From Pseudomonadota bacterium (lineage in GTDB: Bacteria > Bdellovibrionota_B > Oligoflexia > Silvanigrellales > Silvanigrellaceae): a DNA stretch of 46,111 nt. Numbering within the stretch: position 1 is the stretch's first letter; each line of letters opens with the position of its first letter. The stretch spans positions 1 to 46,111 of the forward strand of contig RFOM01000027.1 of NCBI GenBank assembly GCA_009926615.1, read 5' to 3'. This document shows positions 26,014 to 35,426 of this stretch, piece after piece. Under the pieces are notes generated by a model, which saw only the letters and a program-made list of their open reading frames with translations, made no database searches and was not told the DNA's origin. The position numbers and the translations under genes are program-made.

Positions 26014-26673
26014 ATGAACAGAAAAAAAAATATACATCAGCGATTGTCCGGCTTGATTCTCACCTTCAGCACGGCTCTTCTGTCAGGCTTATTTCCATTT
26101 AAATCCTTTGCAAAATGCAATTCGCAAACAGACAACGGCAGACGGGAAAAGTCCGCAGTTTCGGAAATCGCTCTGGCCAATATGGTGATTTATTCGCAGG
26201 AATACATGCGCTATTTTTTTGCTGACAATGACTCGGCAGTGAAACCTTTGCCCGCATCGGGAATCTCGCTGTTTGTCAGCCGCGACTTCAGCGAAAAATC
26301 AAGGCTCTCGGCCATTCTGACCCTTCCGCTCAAGGAAGAAGAAATTCTTCGGCCCAAAGGACAGCCAAGCACTTTTTATTACCCGAAACTCGCCATGCTC
26401 GGATTTGACAGAGATTTTTTTGAAACCGAGCTGTCGCCTTCAAACAACTGCTTCAAGCTCGGTGCAAATGCAGGGTTCGCCTTTCTGCTCAGCGAGCGTT
26501 TCACCAAATACCAGCCGCCTTATCTGCTTGCGCGCAGCGCGACCGAAGTGGGCGACAGCGTCTTCCTGAATTTCGGAATCGGATATTCCGGAAACATTGC
26601 TTCCGGAGCATGGTTTTTTCCGTTCGGGGTCAGTTACCGGCTTTCGGGTGCGCAGACGCAGACAGCTCAGTAA
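26014..26673 (+). CDS. probable outer-membrane beta-barrel protein
   Basis: A 219-residue exported protein. ATG 26014 is chosen because the signal peptide follows at once (LSGLILTFSTALLSG, cleavage predicted after SFA at residue 33). There is no clear ribosome site, which suggests translational coupling to the preceding gene. The mature part has alternating strands and aromatic residues (SGISLFVSRDFSEKSRLSAILTL; FLNFGIGYSGNIASGAWFFPFGVSY), consistent with a small outer-membrane barrel. It does not end in a strand with terminal Phe, since about ten polar residues follow. Immediately after its stop, in the same frame, lies an IS91-type transposase remnant, so the original 3' end may have been altered by the insertion. 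Confidence 0.65.
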   Translation: MNRKKNIHQRLSGLILTFSTALLSGLFPFKSFAKCNSQTDNGRREKSAVSEIALANMVIYSQEYMRYFFADNDSAVKPLPASGISLFVSRDFSEKSRLSAILTLPLKEEEILRPKGQPSTFYYPKLAMLGFDRDFFETELSPSNNCFKLGANAGFAFLLSERFTKYQPPYLLARSATEVGDSVFLNFGIGYSGNIASGAWFFPFGVSYRLSGAQTQTAQ

Positions 26674-26832
26674 AATCTTCCTGCATTCAATTTCCACACC
26701 CCGCGTAACTGCGGAGTTCTTGCGAGCCGCTCGCCGCATCGAAAACGCATCCCTTGGGCACAGCTTCTCAAACGTACATTCAAAATCAACGTTCTCAAAC
26801 GTGACAAATGCGGTGGAGGCTTGCGGATGTAG
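26674..26832 (+). pseudogene. decayed C-terminus of an IS91-family (Y2) transposase
   Basis: This part of the 422-base gap (26674-27095) translates, without an internal stop, into a protein remnant in the frame of the preceding gene, up to TAG 26830. It reads HTPRNCGVLASRSPHRKR, then PWAQLLKRTFKINVLKRDKC and GGGLRM. This matches the end of IS91-type transposases: a RYHGVLA-like segment, the WAxLLxRxF-x-x-DVLxC segment and the last CxxCGGxxR zinc-knuckle. The first Cys of that knuckle appears as Arg or Lys, and about 100 residues usual between the two segments are missing. No start codon or catalytic Tyr pair remains. The rest of the gap holds nested palindromes and a possible promoter, listed separately. 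The family assignment is from recall of its motif. Confidence 0.6.
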
Positions 26833-26951
26833 TGTTTGACCCGCCCTCTCCCGCTCACTTCCAAACAGCAGTCATGATGCATATTGACGGTCTGCAGGCA
26901 GTGCATGCTGCCGCCGGCGATAAAGTAACCTTGCAAAAATACGATCAGCTC

Positions 26952-26998
26952 GGGGGCCAATCAGTGATTGTGAATCACAAATATCGGGACTTGGCCCC
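26952..26998. repeat. nested inverted repeats next to the transposase remnant
   Basis: An outer pair, GGGGCCAA (26953-26960) and TTGGCCCC (26991-26998), encloses a perfect inner hairpin, GTGATT (26964-26969), loop GTG, AATCAC (26973-26978). TTGTGA-A-TCACAA (26968-26980) overlaps it as an alternative palindrome. IS91-type elements carry palindromes close to their ends instead of terminal inverted repeats, so this may be a relic of that end. An operator or a structured RNA is also possible. Confidence 0.45.
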
Positions 26999-27060
26999 GA
27001 AGCCACCAGACCAAGCTGGGGCTTAGGAAATATCAATCGGCTGCGATCAAAAAACACTAT

Positions 27061-27089
27061 TTGCGTTTGGTACGACCATACGCTAACAT
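27061..27089 (+). promoter_or_regulatory. possible promoter of the DUF4143 ATPase gene (leaderless transcript)
   Basis: TTGCGT (27061-27066), a 17-base spacer and TAACAT (27084-27089) resemble a sigma-70 promoter with three and four matches to consensus. The ATG of the next gene begins seven bases after the -10 element, where transcription would start, and there is no Shine-Dalgarno sequence. A leaderless mRNA would explain both facts. Confidence 0.35.
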
Positions 27090-27095
27090 ACTTTC

Positions 27096-28259
27096 ATGCT
27101 AGAAAGAACCTTTTGGATTCAGAGAGTTAAGTTAGCCCTTGAGAAGCGGAGCCTTGTCTGGCTGTCCGGCGTGCGTCGGGTTGGAAAAACAACCCTTTGT
27201 TCATCGCTGGGAGATGCCCTTCGCTTGGATTGTGAACTACCGAGCGCACGCCTGCGACTGGAAGATCCGGAGTTTTTTTGGAGAGCCGCCGCCAAGACAG
27301 AGGCAAAGTTCGTTGTGCTCGACGAAGTTCATCGGCTCCCGAATCCATCTGAAGTGCTCAAGATTGCAGTGGACCATTTTCCGCAGGTGAAGGTTGTTGC
27401 CACCGGTTCTTCGACACTGGCTGCTCGTAAAAAGTTCCAAGACAATTTGGCAGGACGAAAGCTCGAAGTGTGGCTGACTCCCGCTCCTCCATCCGAATGG
27501 AACACGTTCGTCCCTTCGAGCTTCGATTTTGAAAAACGCAGCCTGTTTGGCGGACTTCCTCCGTTTCTATTGGCACAAAAATTGGATGATGAACTTTTCA
27601 CGGAATGGATGGACTCGTATTGGTCAAAAGATGTTCAGGAGCTCTTTTCGATAGAAAAGCGATCTGCTTTCATGGGGCTGCTTGAATTAATTTTTCGGCA
27701 AAGCGGAGAACTTTTTGAAGCCACGGCATACTCCGAATCTCTCGGAGTCAGTCGTCAAACTGTGCAAAACTACCTCGAAGTCCTCAGCCAGACACACGTT
27801 GCTCACATCATCAGGCCCTTCAATGCGGGTGGTGTTACCGAAATAAAAGCACAGCCCAAGGTGTTCGGATTTGACACCGGTTTTGTCAATTGGTGCCGCG
27901 GAGTCTCAAGTCTCTCATCAGAATCTCAAGGAAACATGCTCGAGCACCTTGTTCTCTGCGAGCTCAATGCCATTATGGGTGCCGGTACGGTTTATTACTG
28001 GCGGAACAAGCAAAAAAATGAGATCGATTTTGTGATCAGGCACGGACGCGGCAACAATGTCGACACAATCGAATGTAAATCAAAATTGAAAAAGTTCGAG
28101 CCGAATGCCGTTCAGGCTTTTCGCAAAATTCATCCGTCGGGTCGCAATATTGTGATTACGCTCGACTCGGCAGAACCACAAATTTTCACCAAAGCCGGAC
28201 TGGAGTTCACTTGTCTTGGCGTGGAATATTTAGGCACATTTTTGAGAGCAAGCGGGTAA
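27096..28259 (+). CDS. AAA_14/DUF4143 family ATPase
   Basis: A 387-residue protein of the widespread archaeal/bacterial ATPase family with an N-terminal AAA_14 domain and a C-terminal DUF4143 domain. Walker A is GVRRVGKTT (residues about 25-33), Walker B is FVVLDEVHRL, and ATGSSTLAARK is the sensor-1 region. Residues about 200-245 look like a winged helix (YSESLGVSRQTVQNYLEVLS). The DUF4143 part has YYWRNKQKNEIDFVI followed by IECKSK, an E-ID...ExK pattern like restriction-type nuclease folds. The biological role of the family is not settled. It has no ribosome site, lies beside a transposase relic, and differs in gene context from its neighbours, so recent acquisition is plausible. Confidence 0.9.
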   Translation: MLERTFWIQRVKLALEKRSLVWLSGVRRVGKTTLCSSLGDALRLDCELPSARLRLEDPEFFWRAAAKTEAKFVVLDEVHRLPNPSEVLKIAVDHFPQVKVVATGSSTLAARKKFQDNLAGRKLEVWLTPAPPSEWNTFVPSSFDFEKRSLFGGLPPFLLAQKLDDELFTEWMDSYWSKDVQELFSIEKRSAFMGLLELIFRQSGELFEATAYSESLGVSRQTVQNYLEVLSQTHVAHIIRPFNAGGVTEIKAQPKVFGFDTGFVNWCRGVSSLSSESQGNMLEHLVLCELNAIMGAGTVYYWRNKQKNEIDFVIRHGRGNNVDTIECKSKLKKFEPNAVQAFRKIHPSGRNIVITLDSAEPQIFTKAGLEFTCLGVEYLGTFLRASG

Positions 28260-30101
<1,842 letters not shown>

Positions 30102-30199
30102 TCACTCCATAGCTCAATTCTGCTTCTAAGGGAAATTCTTGCCCCTGCGTCGCTTGCGGAGGTTGATAAGCTCACACTGTATCTGCCTGTGAGGTGAAT

Positions 30200-31966
30200 A
30201 TGATGAACCGTGACAGACTCGAACTGCCCAAGTTCTCAGCAGTCAATGCCGCTCAACCATCAACGGAACAAGTCGTTTCGACGTTGCTGATGAGTTTCGT
30301 TGAACGAAAGGTCAGCCCGCAGACGATTGCCGATGTGGTCAGGGCGCAGGTCACCGAAAACGGCATTCACGCCGACTCGCTGAATTCCGCCACCTGCAAT
30401 GGAATAATTGAGGTTGTGACAACCGCACCGAGTGTCGGTGACTGCACGGACCTGCTGTTTTTTATTGCGGGGCACTCGCAGTTCCCCAAGTCTCTGTCAC
30501 CCAAAGGTGCATTGGGCGGATTGTCGTACCTGCTGAAACGCGTGCAGGTTTACCTCAACCACTCGGATGTTCTGCTCCGCCGGCAATACCTGATTGCAAC
30601 AGAAGGCTTTGCCCAGCAGGTCTATAGTCTTCTCGAAGAAAACAGCACTGACATTAACCATGCCGATCGCCTTCGACTCATAAATATTTTCAAAGCTCAG
30701 GACCCGTCGATGGTCCGGCTGATGTCGGCATCCGATCAGCTCAACAAACTGAAAGAGCTGCTTCTTGCGCCGACCTCAAGACTATCGGCCGCCCTTTCCG
30801 GTGCTTCGGGAATCATCGGCGGACGGGTCACTGCTCCCGACCAAATCATTCAGGAGATTTCCTCAACTGCCGACCACACGCTCGCACTCAAGGGTGTGTC
30901 TGCGTTCAAACTGTCGTCGCAATTCGGAGGACATCTCTGGAAACTTCAAAATGCCGATGCGTGTCTGGCATTCCTCGACGACGGCGCCATGTCGACCTTC
31001 CAGCTGAGTTTCTTTTCGGAATGGTTCTTCGACGGTCTGTTCCGCGAGGCGGTTTTGAACCCCGCCGCCGAACAAGGCGTTCTGCAGCTGATGCGCCGCA
31101 TCATGAGCCAAAAAGCAGCCGATTTGGCGATTGTCAAAGGGGTCGTGCGTTCACTTCAGCGCGACTACAGTCAGGTTCAGGTTGAATTCCAAAACCAGTC
31201 GGCAGCACCTTCGGTTCTCAACAAGGCCAATGCCGTCGTCAATCAGTTTTTCATCGCACTTTTGCCTGCGCTCGAACAGAACCAGCAATTGTATACACGA
31301 CAGTTTACGCCGTGGGCCATGCAGCTGCCTGTTCATCCTTCCGAAACACGGATTATCACCCGTTCCCAATGGCAATGGCTAAGAACCCTCACCACCCAAA
31401 AATGGGAAGAGGATTTGCGTGAGCCGCCGAACTGGATCGTCACCAACTCAAGTCGCTTTGCGGCGCACATCTTTTTGATGGCTCCCAATTTCTGGCTGCA
31501 CGACTATGCAATTCAGCTTCTTGAAAAATTGTACGTCGAGAGTCTCACGCCGCAATTCCAGACTTCAAAACATCACGTCGAATACGTAGAGTTTCTTGTC
31601 CGCGCATTGCGAAAAAAATCACCCTTCTTTGCAAGCCGCGCCGAAACTCTGGCAGCGCTCAAAGCTTTGGGAGTTGCGAGCCCGCACGAAGAACAGCTTC
31701 TGCAGCTGGCCCTGACCCGTGCCAAGATCAATGCCCGCAGCAGCGGTGATGCTCTCAAGGAACACGAATTTCTGCTGGAACTTTCCAACCACGGAGTTCA
31801 AAGTGAACACTACGGTCAGAATCCGATTTCAAGGACGCTGAACCTGATGATGCGGGCCGCCCGCGACAGCTCGCGACAACCTGCGCGTTCGCGTATTCCG
31901 CAGCCGCCTGCAGCCGGAACAACCGGCTACGCGGGACAGCGGCCATCCGGTTTTGGCCAGAGCTAA
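30200..31966 (+). CDS. large helical cytoplasmic protein of unknown function
   Basis: A 588- or 589-residue protein with no signal peptide, membrane segment or recognised motif. GAGG lies five bases before ATG 30200 and eight before the adjacent ATG 30203, so either may be used. The composition is rich in Leu, Gln, Ala and Ser and looks almost wholly alpha-helical, possibly a repeat or solenoid fold (LLTLS-like Leu spacing; RLRLINIFKAQ; QLLQLALTRAKINARS). The last 35 residues are a disordered Pro/Gly/Arg/Gln tail (RSRIPQPPAAGTTGYAGQRP). The amidotransferase gene follows after 15 bases, and a lipoprotein gene overlaps that, which points to one operon. I cannot assign a function. Confidence 0.8.
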   Translation: MMNRDRLELPKFSAVNAAQPSTEQVVSTLLMSFVERKVSPQTIADVVRAQVTENGIHADSLNSATCNGIIEVVTTAPSVGDCTDLLFFIAGHSQFPKSLSPKGALGGLSYLLKRVQVYLNHSDVLLRRQYLIATEGFAQQVYSLLEENSTDINHADRLRLINIFKAQDPSMVRLMSASDQLNKLKELLLAPTSRLSAALSGASGIIGGRVTAPDQIIQEISSTADHTLALKGVSAFKLSSQFGGHLWKLQNADACLAFLDDGAMSTFQLSFFSEWFFDGLFREAVLNPAAEQGVLQLMRRIMSQKAADLAIVKGVVRSLQRDYSQVQVEFQNQSAAPSVLNKANAVVNQFFIALLPALEQNQQLYTRQFTPWAMQLPVHPSETRIITRSQWQWLRTLTTQKWEEDLREPPNWIVTNSSRFAAHIFLMAPNFWLHDYAIQLLEKLYVESLTPQFQTSKHHVEYVEFLVRALRKKSPFFASRAETLAALKALGVASPHEEQLLQLALTRAKINARSSGDALKEHEFLLELSNHGVQSEHYGQNPISRTLNLMMRAARDSSRQPARSRIPQPPAAGTTGYAGQRPSGFGQS

Positions 31967-31981
31967 GAGCGACAGCCGGCC

Positions 31982-34132
31982 ATGTGCGGATTTTCGGGCC
32001 TTCTCACTGCAGACCATAAGCACCCGCGGGCTGCGGAACGGACAGGACGTTTTGACGCAACGGCGGAGCGCATCTCACATCGCGGCAGCGATGACGCCCG
32101 AATGGTCAAATTCAACGGTGTGGCCCTGAATCATTTCAGGCTCGCTTTTCAGGACATCGAATCAGGCCGGCAACCGATGATTTCCGGCGACGGTCAATGG
32201 GCGATACTTTTCAACGGCGAAATTTACAATCATCACGATTTGCGTGCCAAAATTGAGAAAAAATACGGCCGGACGGCATGGCGGACGACCGGAGACACGG
32301 AAACAATTCTTGAAGGCTGGCTTCTGCAGGGTGACTCATTTGCAGACGAACTTGAAGGTGAATTCGCGTTTGTCATTGTGCGCACAAACGGAAGTTCATT
32401 CTTCGCGGCGCGCGATCACTTCGGCGTGAAACCGCTGTTCTTCTCTTTTGAGGATCTCAACACAAGGCGCTTTTCTTCGGCATCGGACGTTTATGCGTTC
32501 GAATCACCGCTTGTCGGCTTTGCGAGTGAAATGAAGGCGCTGCCGATGCCCAAAGTCTGGAATCGCGACGGTGTACTCCGGCAATTCACAGGCCTGTTCG
32601 AACCGATCTGCACTCCCTTTGAAAATATTATCCAGTGCCCCGCAGGCGGAAGACTTTCGGGAACAACAACGGCCGGCACTGATTCTGCTCCTGTTTACAA
32701 CATCCGGCTGACAACCAAGACGGAAGCAATCAGACAGGTCAACAAAGGAGAATTCTGGTCTTCCGGTGACCTCAATGACCGGCTTGAAAAATTCAGAGAC
32801 ACTTTTTCAAAATCCGTCTCCGATCGCCTTCTTTCGGATGTAGAACTCGGAGTTTATCTGAGCGGCGGGATTGATTCCAAAGCAGTGGCCTTTGAGCTTT
32901 CCCGAATCCTCGAAAAGCAAAATCCGTCGTGGAATAAAAAATCAATCAAGTCTTTCACTGTAGGATTTGAAACCGAGGGATATGATGAATCCGCCGAAGC
33001 GGTTGCCTACAGCCGCTATCTCGGATTCACTCCCCACGTGCTCAAAGTATCGCAGGACTCGCTCAGGTATTCGTACCCTCATGCGGTCTACATTTCAGAG
33101 AACATACAGCCTTATACCAACGGTGCTGCAAAATGGTGGCTCAGTCTGTTTGCCCGCCGCAGTGTTTCCGGTGTGCTGACCGGTGACGGTGCCGATGAAG
33201 TCCTCTGCGGGTATCCGAGCTTCCGTTATTGTGCGTGGTGGGCGTTTTCACAACGCAACCGCGACGCAAACACACCGATCGGCCGGCGCTGGCGGGACAC
33301 CGTTTACATCAAAAAATTCTCGGCCCAGACACGCGATCCGTGGCTTGCCGGAAGCAGCGCAGAAGGCAGAGGCGATGATTTTGCAGAAAGTCTGGCGCTC
33401 TGGGGTGTTCCGCATCCTCTGTTCGGCCAAATAAGAACAATCGCAGAAAGCATTCTGGGTCCCGATGAAGCCGGCAGATGGCTGGCATCTCAGGCCGAAA
33501 GTGTGCGCAGCTGGTTTTTGCACGGAACAGGAAAAAGTTCATCGGCTCAGCACTATTGTGCAGACCCCGAAAATGCACTTTTGCTTTGGCAAAATTATTT
33601 TTGTCAGACGCATCTTCCGGTTCAGGTTCTCAACTGGGTCGGCGACCGCATGGAAATGGCAAATACTCTTGAGGGGCGCACGCCCTTTTTGTCCGGTCAG
33701 CTGCGCACATTAATTGCCGCTCTGCCCGATGCAGCACTGGTTCAGGGATTTACGGACAAAGCGATACTGAGAAAAGCCTATGCTTCGCAGCTTCCCAGAC
33801 AGTTTGTCATGACACCCAAGAAGCAGTTCAATGCGCCTTTTGTCGACTTCAGTGTTCTGTTCCGCGAATATGATGCGGCTGCCCTGCTCGAAAAAACCGG
33901 AATCCGTGCCGACGGCGTGACGGCCGCAGAAAAACTTTTGAAAGAGACACAAATGACGCTCAAGCCTGATGCGGGTGCAGGCGAAAGATACGTTCACACA
34001 CACCGTTCATCGGCGATGCAGACCCTGATCTGTGCCGCCATTGTCCAAAGAACTCTGGTTGAAGAAAATCCTGTAAAAAGAAATCTTGATTTTGAAAATT
34101 CAGTCATCTCAAAGGGAGGACTACACCCATGA
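31982..34132 (+). CDS. asnB: glutamine-dependent asparagine synthetase-type amidotransferase
   Basis: A 716-residue protein of the AsnB family. Cys 2 is the N-terminal nucleophile (MCGFSGLL). The glutaminase domain shows HRGSDDAR, Arg 53 (NHFRLAFQDI), FNGEIYNH (78-85) and TGDTE. The synthetase domain has the PP-loop SGGIDSKA (294-301), SFTVGFETEGYDES and VLTGDGADEVLCGYP. Both halves look intact. It is longer than E. coli AsnB (554 residues) owing to insertions near 155-175, 225-265 and the polar regions after 420. It may make asparagine or amidate another carboxyl group in a modified product. There is no good ribosome site; it starts 15 bases after the preceding gene. The long form and lipoprotein partner favour a specialised role, by inference. 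Confidence 0.85.
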   Translation: MCGFSGLLTADHKHPRAAERTGRFDATAERISHRGSDDARMVKFNGVALNHFRLAFQDIESGRQPMISGDGQWAILFNGEIYNHHDLRAKIEKKYGRTAWRTTGDTETILEGWLLQGDSFADELEGEFAFVIVRTNGSSFFAARDHFGVKPLFFSFEDLNTRRFSSASDVYAFESPLVGFASEMKALPMPKVWNRDGVLRQFTGLFEPICTPFENIIQCPAGGRLSGTTTAGTDSAPVYNIRLTTKTEAIRQVNKGEFWSSGDLNDRLEKFRDTFSKSVSDRLLSDVELGVYLSGGIDSKAVAFELSRILEKQNPSWNKKSIKSFTVGFETEGYDESAEAVAYSRYLGFTPHVLKVSQDSLRYSYPHAVYISENIQPYTNGAAKWWLSLFARRSVSGVLTGDGADEVLCGYPSFRYCAWWAFSQRNRDANTPIGRRWRDTVYIKKFSAQTRDPWLAGSSAEGRGDDFAESLALWGVPHPLFGQIRTIAESILGPDEAGRWLASQAESVRSWFLHGTGKSSSAQHYCADPENALLLWQNYFCQTHLPVQVLNWVGDRMEMANTLEGRTPFLSGQLRTLIAALPDAALVQGFTDKAILRKAYASQLPRQFVMTPKKQFNAPFVDFSVLFREYDAAALLEKTGIRADGVTAAEKLLKETQMTLKPDAGAGERYVHTHRSSAMQTLICAAIVQRTLVEENPVKRNLDFENSVISKGGLHP

Positions 34133-34635
34133 CATTCCCTGCAAGCAGTCGAAAAAATCTCTGCGGAAGCTTGGCAGCATTGGCCGCAATTCTTATTACC
34201 GTTCATTCCTGCGGACCGAAGGACAGTGTCGAAGACAACGAAACTGAACCGGATCAAAGCAAGGTCGAGCCGCGGTCGCGACTGACCGGCGGTTCCGGAA
34301 ATTCAACGGGTGTTGTCAGCTATTGCAGACTGCCTCTTGATCTGGCGACCGTCGTCGATCCAAGAAGGGCGGGACAGACCCAGACCGTTCTCACAAGCAA
34401 AATAGACAGCCGCTGTGCTAATTACCCCGAAGTGCGGATTACACTCAAAACCAAACAGCGCATCACTCTGGTTGGAAAATATTTCTGCCGCAACGGTGCT
34501 ACACTGAACGAGCAGATCTGCACCGGAACATCTCAGGACATTATCAGCCAGCAGAAAAATTCCGTCAGCATTGCTGTTTCCGGAGATACCGAACTGCGGC
34601 CTGCGGACCTCGAAGCTTCGATTGATTTTATGTGA
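34129..34635 (+). CDS. small lipoprotein of unknown function
   Basis: A 168-residue exported protein whose ATG overlaps the amidotransferase stop by four bases (ATGA), with GGAGG nine bases upstream. The signal ends ILITVHSC (Cys 28), a slightly atypical lipobox. A polar acidic linker (KDSVEDNETEPDQSK) leads to a beta-rich domain with four more Cys (SYCRLP; DSRCANYP; YFCRNG; QICTG), which could form two disulfides in the periplasm. I do not recognise a family. The overlap with the asnB-type gene is the strongest clue to its role. Confidence 0.72.
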   Translation: MTFPASSRKNLCGSLAALAAILITVHSCGPKDSVEDNETEPDQSKVEPRSRLTGGSGNSTGVVSYCRLPLDLATVVDPRRAGQTQTVLTSKIDSRCANYPEVRITLKTKQRITLVGKYFCRNGATLNEQICTGTSQDIISQQKNSVSIAVSGDTELRPADLEASIDFM

Positions 34636-34710
34636 AAACAACGCCGGCAATTAAACCCGCGGCCCTGCCGGAAATCGGGATTTAAGCTGTGCCAGTCTGA
34701 GGATGAACAG

Positions 34711-35319
34711 ATGTTGCGAACGGGAATCCTATGTCTGATGCTTGCATCAATGCCTGTTTCTGCCGCCACTTGGAATGTGGACAGTTCACATTCGAATATT
34801 ATTTTCACCGTCCGGCATCTGGTGACGAAGGTCAGCGGAACCTTCAATACTTTTAAGGGAACGCTGGCATTCGACGACAAATCGCCCGAATCAAGCAAAG
34901 TCATGGTCGAGATTCAGACATCCAGCATCAACACCGCAAACAGTCAGCGCGACGAACACCTCCGCTCGCCCGATTTTCTGAACAGCAGCCGTCATCCTGC
35001 CGCAATTTTTAACAGCACAAAAGTTGCATCTCTCGGAAAAGGCCAGTTCAAAATTGAAGGGACTCTGACACTTCGCGGACAAACGCGGCCTGTTGTTCTT
35101 GATGTCGAATATCTGGGCACTGCAAAAGATTTACAGGGAAACATTCGTGGCGGTTTTGTCGCGAAAACAAAAATAAGCCGCAAGGAGTTCGGTGTGAGCT
35201 GGAACAAACTCACCGACTCCGGAAACGTTGTCTTGGGGGACGAGGTTGAGCTGCAAATGAATATTGCCGCCGTTGAAGAACGGCCGCTCGAAGCCAAAAA
35301 GGAAACGACGGTCAAATGA
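34711..35319 (+). CDS. YceI-family periplasmic protein
   Basis: A 202-residue secreted protein. GAGG precedes the ATG by eight bases. The signal peptide is cleaved after MPVSA (residue 18), leaving ATWNVDSSHSNIIFTVRHLV, the classical YceI start. Other family features are LRSPDFLNSSRHPAAIF and TLRGQTRPVVLDVEYLG. The fold is a lipocalin-like barrel that binds isoprenoid or other amphiphiles such as polyprenyl chains. The last 20 residues are polar (RPLEAKKETTVK). It lies 75 bases after the lipoprotein gene on the same strand and could be cotranscribed with it. Confidence 0.92.
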   Translation: MLRTGILCLMLASMPVSAATWNVDSSHSNIIFTVRHLVTKVSGTFNTFKGTLAFDDKSPESSKVMVEIQTSSINTANSQRDEHLRSPDFLNSSRHPAAIFNSTKVASLGKGQFKIEGTLTLRGQTRPVVLDVEYLGTAKDLQGNIRGGFVAKTKISRKEFGVSWNKLTDSGNVVLGDEVELQMNIAAVEERPLEAKKETTVK

Positions 35320-35366
35320 CGTCAGATCACCTGCACTTCCTGTCTAAATAACAATTCCCGTCACGA

Positions 35367-35388
35367 GGCAGACTTTCCTGCCATTTTT
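35367..35388 (+). terminator. possible weak terminator after the YceI gene
   Basis: GGCAG (35367-35371) and CTGCC (35378-35382) form a five-base stem with a six-base loop, followed after one A by five T (35384-35388). It lies 47 bases after the YceI stop. The stem is short, so termination may be partial. Confidence 0.4.
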
Positions 35389-35426
35389 CCGCTCACCGGC
35401 TCTTTCAGCCCTTCCCAATTGAAAAA

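Noticed and set aside
26808..27026. 72-codon plus-strand frame in the 26.7-27.1 kb gap
   Set aside because: It overlaps the transposase remnant in another frame, has no ribosome site and no recognisable family; its end coincides with the palindromes.
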